Positions 9,967 to 21,724 of a stretch of DNA of 64,000 nucleotides are shown here, one piece after another. The notes under the pieces were generated by a model that was given only the letters and a program-made list of their open reading frames with translations, searched no databases and was not told the origin of the DNA. Numbering within the stretch: position 1 is the first letter of the stretch; every line of letters starts with the position of its first letter. This stretch comes from Punica granatum (lineage: Eukaryota; Streptophyta; Magnoliopsida; Myrtales; Lythraceae), in the NCBI RefSeq assembly GCF_007655135.1, contig NC_045127.1, positions 40,187,538 through 40,251,537 of the forward strand. Direction: 5' to 3'. A program made the position numbers and the translations under genes.

Positions 9967-10813
9967 TTTGGTGAGAGGTTCGTGTGTGGATTAATAAGGT
10001 GTTTTTCACGTCGAAAATTGCCGATGGATAGATAACTAGAAAACTAGACGTGCCAGGGTGCTGTCTCAAAAAAATAGACACCGACGCGACACTAATCGGT
10101 CCCACCGATTCAAAGCGTTATACTGCAACTTCGAGAGTTCGAGGGATTGAACGGCGGCTGGATTTTAAGGAAGTGAAGTGCGCCTCAAACAATCTCACGG
10201 ATTGAGAATTTAACCGCCATGGATTCTCCACTATTACTTCGTGCTTCCTCGATTAAGAGTAACAAGCCACGGCTAATAAGGCGTGTTGAGAGCGGGTCCC
10301 GATCTTGAATGGCCGAAAGGAGCGAATCTAGGTTGGAACCTAGACTCTGGAATACTACCTCGGTTTGGAAGCCAAGATAGGTAGAGGCTGAGTAAATCGG
10401 CACCGAATAACCCCGTAAGGTCAATTGGGTGGTTTAACTCCGAAAAGTGGAATAGATGCGGAAAAGGAAAAGAAAGGACAGATAAAAGTTCGGGAATGTA
10501 AAGGTGCAAGGAAAGGTAAAGGTGCAAGGTAAGGTAAAGATAGGTAAAAGTAAAGTGCAGGAAAAGAAAAGATACATAAAAGGTATGTATTTGATGTGTT
10601 GGTTGGGACCCTTACAACGAACTTCGATTCACGTATTTATAGTACATGAAATCCTAAAAAATATCTCTAAATGGATTACAAGATATCGAGATAAAATCAT
10701 ATAGGAAATACCCATCTAGACTACCCAAATTACCAAAAGATAATAAATCAAATACAATAGGAGGAATATCCAACTTATTCGACTTCTTAAAATCGGAGGA
10801 GTAAAATCCCTTG
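9967..10813. other. flank of the first giant LTR, repeat-like but unassigned
   Basis: No gene is supported. The text has retroelement-like phrases (for example near 10040-10110), and a short purine-rich AGGTAAAGGTGCA-type imperfect repeat lies at about 10498-10560. It may be the remains of an older element into which the giant LTR inserted. Confidence 0.3.
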
Positions 10814-13800
10814 TGTCAGCATCCCATTTTGGTCCACTGGCTCTAGGGGAGGACATCAACAGGGCTCCTGACAATAACTCCCGGAACTCTAATAAAAAAT
10901 GACCTAGCAAACCCCGAGTTACATTTCATAGCTAGGTCAACGGGGTCATCCAAATGACCTTGGGGCATGATGGTAGAGAACACCTCAGGTTTTCCCTAAA
11001 TATCTTAAAGAGCAACAAGAGAGTTCAGACAACGCCTGATCTCGGGCCAGTAGAAACCGACTCTGACAACACTGTTCATAGTTGGCTCACCGGGCCATCA
11101 AAAGGTATTTAATATGGGGCTCTAAAAATTCTTCATGATGCCAAACTGATGAAAAACACCTTCGAGCGCATTTCGCAAGTCACTTGCTTGAGTCGGGGCA
11201 CTCCTGAGTACCCGTAGATGGCCCTTCCAACTAGGCTCCCGAGTCACCAATTCGTTAGGTGAATCATGAACGTTTGAGGATAGTTCTAGCCATCCTCATG
11301 GGTTCTCACAACTCTGAAGCATGTTTCAGACCGTTATCTGAAAATCGTCTTAGCTTCACAAGTTAATCTTGAGTCAAGAAAGTGTCCCTTTTAGCTAAGT
11401 CCTCGACCTGGTGGCCTATTAGGCGAAACGTTAACACCCGAGATCAAGCCATGCCAGTCCTAATGACCCCAAGGGCCAAAGAGATCATTTCAGATCTAAC
11501 TGCATAAATCATTCAGGTTTCCTGAGTAGCACTAAAAGGGTCTCAAACGCCGTCCAGCAAGCCTTCGGGATTCGTTTTCGACTAACAGAGAACACATCGA
11601 TCTTTGGGCACCTCGAGACCCTCAGGAAACAATCAGAGAAGTCCAACTGCAGATTCCCGGGACGTCTCCGCTTTGCCTTATTTAGCGGAGGCCATGGAGT
11701 TAACTATTTCGCCCCAAAGATAAAACATATCAAAACGACAAGTGCAGAACGCAGACACACAAAAGGTCGACAGAAATGGTTAACTTTGCTCATATTACTC
11801 GAATCGAGCAAGAAATGACTCCCGAGCCTCCGAGCCCTCAAGTTGTCAGTCTGAGCGAAATATGTCGATATTAGGCTCGTTGGAATCCCTTCCTTGCCAA
11901 CATCAATAATGCGCTATCCATTCGGGACACAAAACTCGAATGCGCAACCGATCAAGACCCAAGCTTCCTCGACTCCAACCCATGGCCGGCCAACCTCTCT
12001 TTGCTTTTTCCCAATTTAAGGGAGCTTGCCCCATATCAAGACCACACAAGGACCTTCACATCCATCTCTTCTCTTCTTTCCCATTAAATGTTGATCTACT
12101 CCCCCCACTCCCCATTAAAACTTCGGCCAGTCACCCTAATCCTCTCTAATCTTCATTAGCTTGCATCATTTACACACCTATATATGCCTAATTGCAAGAC
12201 AAGTTAATCACTATACACAACTCCCTCTCTCTCTAAGTCCTTAGCTCTCTAAAATCCTCTCAAGCTCTCTTGTCTTCCTCCAAATTCGTTCGGCAATAGC
12301 AGCAAGGTGCCTTGACTTTCGTTTACCAGCAAACCATCCCGGTTTCCCAACAATCGCTTCTCGACCCGACCCGAACATCAAACAAATACTTATCCCACAC
12401 ATATTTGACCTCTCGAGTCCATTGGCAACATCCATTTTTCCATTTGAAGCTTCCTATAGCTTGTATAGCTACAACACAGTAGCGCCCCCTCGAGTTTTCT
12501 ATTTTTCCAACGAGTTTTCTTCCTCCACGACTAAGGCGAGTCGTGCCAACATCCTTGGACGGACCACACACGGCTCTCTCTCTTCCCCGTGGCAAGGAAT
12601 CTAAGAGCTGTTCCACCGAGCACAACCACCTCCCGAGCTTCCTCTCCTCTCGGGGTTTCTCATTTTCTCGGTTTTCCTTTTCTTTCTTTTAAGGTTAGCA
12701 CAGGGACCAGTAGCTCGAGCGCCACCTCAGCTAGTATTCAAGGGTTTCTCGCCTGTCCTAAGCCACCAAGCACGCACACAGGAGCCTCCTCCCTTCACCC
12801 TTTCAGCTCCCTTACCCGTGGCTCCTCTTCTTGCACTTCTCGGGTCACCTGACTCTAACAAGGGATAACGCCTTCCCTCTACTTTTTTCATCTTTCTTTT
12901 ACCTTTTTTTATAGGTCGGGAACCCCCCGGAGTCCCCTGAACAGCCGCAGCTCACCAACAACTCGAAGAGTCTAAAGACTCCATCTCGGCTCTGCTTTTT
13001 TGCTTGCTTTTGTGGTGAACGGTTTCAATCCTCTAGCACTCCTCTCTCTTCCTTTCTCCCTCTCTTTTACTCTATTTTGCAGCACGAGAGCTTCCCGGAA
13101 TAGCTTCTCCAGCCGCATCCACACCAGCTGCCCGGGGAACCTGAAAGTCCCTTTCTACCTCAACCCCCTGTAAGATTCTATGCTGAACTATCTAGCATGC
13201 TTTTAACCTATTTTCAATTTGTTTCACCCTTCCTCGGAGATGGTATAACCTCTCTAAAAATTTAGAGAAGTTAGGACTTTTAGTTTCCGAACTTTGTAGG
13301 GAGATAAGGTGGTCCTCGACCGACTTAATGTATGCTCTTGTTTAAAATGTCGTAAGTTTACTTGCATGACTGTTTAATGATGTATTATGTGTTAGCATGA
13401 CGAGAGAGGTTTAGAATCAAAGCTAAGGAGGCTAGCTCGACTCATGGCGGCCCATGGGGGCCTCTCGGCCACTTCCTCTTGGACGAGGCTGAGAGCTCCC
13501 CTGGACTCTCTTGGGCCCTTGGTAGGCTCCTCCTCTCCGATTTCAATGGTCTCCTATGTTTTACGTTTCATTGTTTCCCGTGTCAATGCCGTTTTATCGA
13601 TTCTGTTTAATATCATGATTTATGCATTTTTTGTGTTGTTGCATGTATTTCTTGCTATCATGGCGGTATCGGCCTCATATATGTTTGCTTATTATCGTAT
13701 TTGATGGGTGATACATACAGGAAACGGTTCGAATTGGGACAAGGAGACCGTTCTCAGCCCGAGTAGAGCCATGAGGCCCCTCGGCCATATCTCCCTTGGA

Positions 13801-16800
13801 GAGGTGGCCGAGAGCCTCATGACTTACCTCGGATCATGTGGTGGTCTCCCCCTTGATTAGATCCCATTTCCCGTTTTTTATGTAATCTTGCTTCCCATGC
13901 CAACCTTAATTTGACGGTTAATCACTCTATTTAACGCGTTAAATACAAAATATGCATGGACTCAGTCATGAAGACCGTCGCGGGCCCACGAGGGCCCAAG
14001 GGGCTCTCGGCCACCTTTGGCCGAATCTCCTTGGCTCACGAGGACCCGTCATAGTCCTCGTGTTGCGAGTTGTTTTAAAAAATTAAAATAATCAAGGATT
14101 AGGATTCCATTCGGGCGGTCCATCCATGATCGATCCAACGATCCACAACCCACAAATTCAAAGCATTCAGAAAATTCACTCAATTTAACCAACCATACAA
14201 ATGTAGTAATTGGGACGAATCATTCGACTAATTAACTCACTCGTTTCTTTAATAAAATTGCACGAACGGGCCAATGATCTATAATCGCGCCGACGGATTA
14301 TGAACCGGTAGCCATGCACTTTTCAAATCACACATTTTGATAAAATACTGAGACACGCGGTACGCGTAGCATGGACATATAGGGAGGACTTGTGTGTCTT
14401 GACTCGAGTATAGGCCCGATTTGAAGCGGCTCGAGTTGGAATGTTGGTATTCTCCTTAGACCACTTTCGGGCGGTGCAACCGGTCCTCCGGCTCCTTCAA
14501 GGTTCACATGACCTTGACGTGTCCAAAGAATCGGTTGACACCGGCTACCGACCTTAATGGTCCGTATCGCACAGTCTCGATTTACCTTCACACAAACACA
14601 TTTTTCTTGACTCAAGGGCGTGACTTTCATGATTTATTGGCAACCCTATGGTTAGGGTGATCGAAACATCTCGAGCCACGGGTAAAGACAGGCAGCCCGT
14701 GTAGGTGCAGGTCTTATCTACATAGCCTTTTTTACCCGACTGAAATGTTTCTGTCATTCTAGCATAGACTTGGGCGGTTAGGAATGTGGATCACAGGCAC
14801 GAGTGGGAAAGGCCCATGAAAGTTGTTTGGTCCTTCATAGGACATAAGTAGAGACCTTGGCACCTCCGTGGTATTTCGCGTTCCTCTTTTTCCTATGTTT
14901 GTGTTTAGATCAGGTTTATCCATCATCAAAACCAGACTAGTCACACACACGACATAATGAAACACAAGGAAACGAGTGGGGTAAAACCCTAGATTTTAGG
15001 ATTTTGGTAAAGCACCACCCTGTCATAATCTGTTAATCCCTTAGTGTCACAAAACAAAAGAACTTAAAATAAACCCACATATTCAGGACTTGACAATAAA
15101 CATAATGTATGTCGGGTCCTTTTTTCAAATAATGGCGAATGCTACATGCCCTTTCAAGGTGGCGCATAGCCAATCACTGCACACGTCATATCTGTTTTCA
15201 TATATTTAGGATAGAGATGTGTTTGTTAAGTGACCCCGACTCATAATATGATAATTAGATAAACATGACACTTAATTTAGACCACTCGTCTGTTTCCTCT
15301 GTTTTTGTTTGTTTTTATTTGTTTTGTGGCGGTTCAGGCTCGAAGCTATATGATATGAATAATACAGGGTCTAACGCCCCAATTATCGAGCACGAGGTCC
15401 AATGCCCCAATCATTGACCATGGGGTCCGATGCCCCCCCAACACAATGAGTGCGAGCGATTCGAGTGTGGTATGGGGTCCGACATCGACTCACTATTTTA
15501 ATCCAAGTAGGGTTCAAGCAGAGGACGACTCGGATTGGGACACGTGAAAAAAGGTCAGACAATCACTCGGGAGCTTGACCGGTCCCACGGCTATCTCGAG
15601 AACCATTTGGTCCTCTTGGGATCCAAGGGTTCGGTCGGACCCGACCTCCAGCTCTCTTGAGCCCGTGTCGCATTAATTTTAATTCCGATCTTTCCAACCT
15701 CACAGTGAGCACGATCAAAATATTGACCGAACGCAAACCGACGGGTATCAAATTGTTGTATTTGTATTTATTTGAGAGTACATTGTGAGATACTTATTTG
15801 TACATTCATTCATGTAACGATCTTGGTCGGTAAGCGCGAGGTCCGAGAGTTAGAATCAATTGAGTCTGCGCACGGGTCCATGTGAAGAGCGGGACCACAT
15901 TAGTCATGGGCCTGGTCCACGCGGCGAAGTGGCCATCATGGCCTAGTTAACCAAAACGCGAGGACGGCGAAACGATCCCCTAACACGAGGATTTGTTCTT
16001 CTTTCGGGGCTCTTAACTTGAGTCGATTGCTTAATTGAATTTATGGCGTCAAATCGAGCATGACGAGCGAAACTTAATTCACGCGGCAAATAAATTAAAA
16101 ACGGCAAATGTCACGACCCGAAATTTCGACAGAACTTCCCCTAAATTTGGTCGATATCCATTATCACACAAACTATTCACATCTAAACCTACATTCCATA
16201 AGGCCTAAATATATATATCCAATCCAGCAAGCTCTAATATGTATATGCATCTCAAAGAGAGTATTTTCTCTTCAACCACATCACTAAACCAACTATACAA
16301 AAATTTCAGGTCGTAACATATACAAATACGTTCTATGCAAAAAGAATACTTATCATATAACTAAAGTCCCTACCTAATTCTCCGAGCTGATCCCCGATAT
16401 CAAAAAGTAGTCCTTCCGCGCAGCTAGAAGTTTATCTGGAAAAATATATGCAGGGTGTGAGCTGCATCTTAGTGAGTATTATATTCCAAAGCAAAATGAA
16501 CTATTTATTAAATAAATATTTAACTGCTAACAACCGAATATTCAAATAAACAGTACAATCACATCTAATCCAACTATTCGCTCCCTCGCACAGATATACG
16601 GTATATTTTATACATATTATACAAAAATAATTTTATTCAATAGGGTAACTAAATTTAAATCCTACCAACAAATACACACAACTCTTCCAACCATTTCGCT
16701 AATATCCAATAGCCCATAAATATCAAATTTCCATTCATTAGCATTCCACTTCACAACACAACCACTTGACATATCGAACTCTAGCAACCACACGGCTTTC

Positions 16801-17013
16801 ACAGAACATCCGTAGACAGTTTCAACAATCATCACATCTCCAACAATCATACCAGACAAACAGTAAACAACACAACCAATCAATATAGCCATAGGGTTGC
16901 ATTTCCTCGCAACAGAGTTATGACGGTACCGTGACCCCGCACTCATCCACAAATTCCTCATTTCATTTCTCATAAGCGGGGGCTGCCCATTATCCTCCGG
17001 CAGTAGGAGTCTA

Positions 17014-17231
17014 GGCGTCCATTTTATATCCCGCCGGTTCAGCGGTCTAGGCGTCCCTTTTGTATCCCGCCGGATCAGCGGTCTAGGCGTCCATTTTATA
17101 TCCCGCCGGATCAGCGGTCTAGGCGTCCCTTTTTGTATCCCGCCGGATCAGCGGTCTAGACTTCCATCTTTGTATCCCGCCGGATCAGCGGTCTAGGCGT
17201 CCCTTTTTTATCCCGTCGGATCAGCGGTCCC
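17014..17231. repeat. six tandem copies of a 36/37-bp unit
   Basis: The unit is GGCGTCCATTTTATATCCCG, then CCGGATCAGCGGTCTA. Six consecutive copies vary mainly at CCATTTTATA versus CCCTTTTGTA. Lies inside the solo LTR. Confidence 0.95.
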
Positions 17232-19078
17232 ATGGCTATAATCAAACAACAATCACAAGCATAAACAAATGCAACCATGCCATCGCACCTCATATATCAT
17301 CATACACAAGCACAATATCAATCACATTACAATAGTACCACATTATCAGTACATATCTCATACACAATCAACGTATACAATCACACTGCATATCTCAAGT
17401 CAAAGTGAAACATAAAGGGCAATCTCTCTCAAATTCTTTCCCACAACATAGCAAGACCGATTCCTTAATCTAACTATCATAACATTCTTGTTGAATAATT
17501 TATATAACTATTATACATCATTTTACAAAGGAATATAGTATTCACTTAACATATATATATAAATCATTTCACAATGGAATAAGGTACTCACCGAACACCC
17601 AACGTATGGTCCACTGAATTGAGCCTTCAGAATGCTTGCTTTCAGTCTCGTCAACTTTTGCCCTTGAGAATCTCGAGAATTAACCAACTTCAATCTTTTA
17701 TCATAAGTAATGAATAAGTTATTCAAATAAAAGATAACTTGGGCAGCAACTAGCTTTCCTTTAACAAATAAACGGTCCTATTCCATAATCTATTATATTC
17801 AAATTTACAAATTTACCAAGCTGAAATGGTAACCAAGACATAGGAATCCAACAAAACCAACAATATTATTTGAAAAGAGAACAGGTGGAAATATAGCTTG
17901 AAGGTACTGACTCTAAAATAAGTTATACCATCAAGGGAATGAACCCATATATATCTGAAAGAAAAGCAAAAATGAAAACAATCAAAGAATGAAAGATAAT
18001 CAGTGGCTAGCTTCTGGTCTTTCTCAAATCATCAATTATATAGCTTCCTACCCAAAATTTGTCTAAGCAAATGAACGTGAAAAATTTGCAAATCAGTTGA
18101 TATATCGACAATAACTCCATACGAGCATTTCCCCTGCTTCCTAGCTTTCCACTCAAAAGAAAATATTGATTCAACTATTACTTCTAACTCTAGCTAATTA
18201 ACCAATTCATTTTCCAATTTAGTACTTTAGGCAATTCATTATCGATTAATTTACAACAAGATATATCGAATCAAACACAAGAAGCTCAACACAAGAATAA
18301 ATTAGAATCATCAGAGTACATTCTCAAGAAAATTTATTCTTACACCCAATAGCAAGGTTCAAGACCCAATTGGATATTTTGGCCATAAACTAACACCAAT
18401 AATACTACTCAAACTCCTCCATTGACCCTTACAAAGCATAATAATCTCATTTATTCTAATTCCTTCAGCTCAAGACAAATTAATCATAGCTAAATCCATA
18501 GACATATCTATCTTTTACCCAACCAATTACGTCAATTGGAATCATCATACATAAGATGAAAACATGAACTCAATCCTACATTGAACCCTATCACGCTTTC
18601 ATTTAAACAATCTCATAAAATCAAAATATGAACCCAATCAGTCAAGTCTATACACTCAATAGCAATTAGATAAGCCGAACATTTCAATTCTTATATAACT
18701 GTATAACCCATTAACTTTATTAATCTTTTTGCTCCCTCAACATCCATAACCTAATCGGTTTAAAAACAAGACCAATCGACTCTAGAGATGCTTAATAGTA
18801 AATCATAAATCACGAAACATCAATTAGCAAAATCCATATCAATAGTTAGAACCCGAAACCGAACTGAAACGAAGAAGAAAATGGCTGAATTCGCACCTAA
18901 ACTCAATGAATAAGAGTGTCTAGGGTTAGGAGAATCAACTTACTAATCAAGAATCCCAAGTTTAGTCATTTTCCCTTTCAAAATTGGTTCGACTCGGTCG
19001 TCTTCCTCGAGTTTGCTCAGATCCCTCTCTCTCCCTATCTGCCTCTCCTCACTCTCTGTTTCTTCTTTTTCTTCCCTT

Positions 19079-19105
19079 CCCCCCCCCCCCCCCCCCCCCC
19101 CCCCC
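19079..19105. repeat. poly-C run of 27 bases
   Basis: Uninterrupted C homopolymer inside the solo LTR; on the - strand, the sense strand of that LTR, it is poly-G. Length may be inexact. Confidence 0.9.
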
Positions 19106-19616
19106 GAAACAGAACATAGGAGAAAAGAAAGAAAAATAAATAAATGAATGAAAGAATGATAAGGCGGTGGAAGGTGAGAGGAATAGCTTGGGGAGACGTG
19201 GAGCCCATGGCTCCATTCCTTTTTTTTTTTCCTCTCCAGCAACTTCCACATAATATATATATATATAAGCATATGTATATATATATATATATTTGTGTGT
19301 GTGCAAATACCGGGTCTCACAGCAAACCCTAAACAAACCAGAGTATCGATAGGGCGTGCGGGATATAAGCCCGCATGTAACAGAATCCTTGAATTCGGAA
19401 CCCTCGGTTCCGCAGACCATATGCCTTAGTAAACTAGGTGTATTCATACCCCTACCCGAGCGACTCACGACCCTTGACCTTCGGGTCGTAAATAAGTAAT
19501 GGCTACTTCTTCTCACGTGTGTCTGTCATGCGTCCTTCGGGAAGGTGGACATTCCCAAACCGTGTGGTCATGAGCATGGATGCAGGCTCTAACAAGACTA
19601 AATTCGAGTCCGCACA

Positions 19617-20199
19617 GTGTGCTTGTGCCACCAGAATACTGGTTGCCATAAATATTTCCTCCACCGCCTCTAGCCATGAGATGGACGTCCATATATATGC
19701 CATATATGTATATGTCTTCGTGTTGATAGACTCCCATTGACTCTTCATTGAGCTCTTCATAAATGGGTTAATCTTCATAGATTCTTGGGCTCTCCATCCA
19801 CTTTAGCCTCAAATAAATCCGACCCAAAGCAAGAATGATCTCAGCCCGCTTCCACTGCTCGAACCAATATGTCCTAAAACTCGAGAAAATCTTTCAAATT
19901 ACGGATTACACATCATGACTCGACAATGTTCACGAATTACGGAAAATAAGTGTAAATGATGCCCCTTGCATGTCTAGTCGCGCGAAACAACATTGTGCGC
20001 GTCTTGACTTGTATATGTAATTTGCTACACGAATTCAATTGTCATGCGATTAACACGAAAAAGGAAGAAGGAATGAGTACACCTCACGACTGGATAGTCG
20101 GTACAGACTTGGGTAATATAAGCAAAGGTAGTGAGCTGAAGACATTGGCACTAATACTTGCAATTCTGTATCTCAATTTCAGCTCCACTTCAACCTCAA
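19617..20199. other. spacer between giant LTR copy 1 and the LINE
   Basis: No gene seen. The first codons of the apparent frame 19956-20507 are not LINE sequence; only the part after 20213 is. The spacer resembles old retroelement DNA but was not assigned. Confidence 0.35.
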
Positions 20200-20212
20200 T
20201 TTTGAGCATCTT

Positions 20213-20629
20213 GAACAGACCCAATATTGATTGGAATACGGAACTTAGCTGGATCTCCTCTCTCCGTGGAAAGAAGCTTGACGTTATTTGCCTAAAGCTA
20301 CTTTGGACTCATTATATTTATTGCATTTGGAGGGAGAGGAATTCCAGGACCTACCAAAAGCAGGTCTCGTCTTCAGCAGTCATAATTCGAAAGATCCTCT
20401 CGGATGTGCAAGCGAAGTTGTCCGTTCTTCCCCGCTTCTCATGCAAAATTGTACACTCTACTCTAGTGGGGCATATGTTTCGCCATTTTGATACTGCCCT
20501 TAGTTGATTTTGGGGGGGTGATTTTGAGTATTTTAGCTTACTGCTCTGTACAGGGGTAATTGGCACTGATCTCTGATGTAAATTCCTTTTGTTATCAATG
20601 AAGTTATACCATTTACCCAAAAAAATTTT
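20213..20629 (+). mobile_element. 5'-truncated LINE (non-LTR retrotransposon) insertion
   Basis: Both sides carry the exact 13-bp target-site duplication TTTTGAGCATCTT (20200-20212 and 20630-20642). The body opens in frame and reads WISSLRGKKLDVICLKLLW, then IWRERNSRTYQKQ and IIRKILSDVQAKL, ending TGA at 20507. This is the C-terminal tail after the reverse transcriptase that plant LINEs carry (zf-RVT-like end). It is followed by a typical LINE 3' region (GTATTTTAGCTTACTGCTCTG, TCAATGAAGTTATACC) and a short A run at 20619-20625 with extra T before the duplication. Only about 417 bp of the element arrived, the usual result of incomplete reverse transcription. Confidence 0.9.
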
Positions 20630-20642
20630 TTTTGAGCATCTT

Positions 20643-21724
20643 CTGGTCTAAACATGTGCAAACTTTGGATCCGCACATAGAAATGAACTTGGGTCATACT
20701 CCAACCGCATTAATTAGAGTGAACGGAGTTGCCATTACCTATTTGGAGTCGTTGAAACCCCGGGCTAGTGAGTTGCCCAAAGACAAAGGATTTATATCAA
20801 ACTTTACCACATATATATTTAAAGTGAAAGTCTATGAACCAAAGAACATGTTCGGCGGTTCTATTACACACCATCTTCAAGTCGTGTGCCATTTCGGTAC
20901 TCTACTTGTTTAGGCCTTGCTGTATTTTAATTATTTGTCGAGTGACTAATGGTCTCGCACGACTCGCTTGTTTTAAAATCGTAAATTTGGACAGATCATA
21001 TGAATTGGACTTTGAGATCAACGAAGAGGTGGCCCCACATGACTAATGGGCTTGAGGCCCAGTCCACTATGTGACCGTCCATTAGGCCTAGTAAAGGCCC
21101 AATTTCTTCCCTTATGGCCACCCTTCCCATGAGCCCATAATCCATTCCATTTCTTGACATTCAGGTCTCATAGGAGTCATATGCATTAAACTCGGGATCC
21201 TTATATCAATTGATTGAATTAATGTACAATAATAATCCTCATATATGACCTCTCAAAAATATTAATTACATTCCCAAAGGTCGAATCCCGGGGCTAATGC
21301 ACATGAGTCCGTTTCCCTCCCTCACCTTGTCTTTTAAATTTAGACCTCATAAACATCGCAATGAATATCCACTTGGACTTGTTGGAAGTCAGGGACCGGC
21401 TCGGATCAACCTAATGGATCCCACATGGGCTTATAGCCCATGGAAGGCCAATGGGCCTATCCAGTTTGTACCAGAAGTCGTCGAACTAAAATAGAACCGA
21501 ACCGACTCAAATATATCTAATAGGGTCGTAATGAGTCAATTCGGGTTTATTCAAGCCCAATATCCAATTCCCATTCAAGTCATGCCTCCAAATTGCAACC
21601 TAAGGGTTCGGGCCCGATTATTATTAATTAGGTGATTTAAGTTAAATGTACGTGATTCATCCAATTTGTGTGGGTTCAATTTGCGATCAATACGAACAAT
21701 CACACCATTGTCCAAAAAACACCG
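20643..21724. other. degenerate retroelement-like spacer
   Basis: No intact gene. Phrases such as TAGTGAGTTGCCCAAAG near 20768 and GTCGAGTGACTAATGG near 20938 echo the - strand giant LTR copy that follows, suggesting a diverged partial copy. Frames at 20632-21046 and 21297-21494 have no recognisable domain. Confidence 0.35.

Larger units (their letters stand above)
16109..19321 (-). mobile_element. solo LTR, 3.2 kb, nested in giant LTR copy 1
   Basis: The element runs from TGTCACGACCCGAAATTTCG to CCGGGTCTCACA and is flanked by an exact 5-bp repeat GCAAA (16104-16108 and 19322-19326). The ends read TG...CA. On the - strand it starts TGTGAGACCCGG and ends GGGTCGTGACA, the orientation I associate with Gypsy LTRs. 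No second copy, primer-binding site or gene lies inside. The sister LTR copies at 30493, 59495 and 60510 read straight through the insertion point, which confirms both borders. It contains a 36-bp tandem array, a 27-base C run and a TA-rich microsatellite. Frames at 18916-19516 are low-complexity shadows. Confidence 0.88.
10814..19616 (+). mobile_element. giant LTR copy 1 (Tat/Ogre-like Gypsy), split by a solo LTR
   Basis: Starts TGTCAGCATCCCATTTTGG at 10814 and ends CGAGTCCGCACA at 19616. Removing the 3.2-kb insertion at 16109-19321 leaves about 5.6 kb, within the size range of Ogre-type LTRs. The sequence matches copies 2, 3 and 5 in the window along its length. Landmarks are the GGGTCCGATGCCCC-type motifs near 15360-15440, the GGGCGTGCGGGATATA hairpin at 19352, and the leader-like CT-rich part at 11.9-13.1 kb. 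No internal region, primer-binding site or partner LTR follows at 19617, so it looks like a solo or truncated LTR. ORFs in it (for example 12589-12852, 13444-13704) are not genes. No clear 5-bp target-site duplication was found. Confidence 0.75.

Noticed and set aside
12589..13704. Several + strand ORFs that could be small genes
   Set aside because: They lie inside giant LTR copy 1, are low-complexity (serine/proline-rich from CT-rich DNA), and their equivalents in the sister copies are not conserved as frames.
17014..17231. CRISPR array
   Set aside because: The 36-bp units are directly adjacent without spacers and sit in a plant LTR; this is a minisatellite.
18943..19516. Overlapping - strand ORFs of 125 and 155 codons
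   Set aside because: They are produced by the poly-G/poly-C and TA-rich microsatellites inside the solo LTR; no domain and no coding signal.
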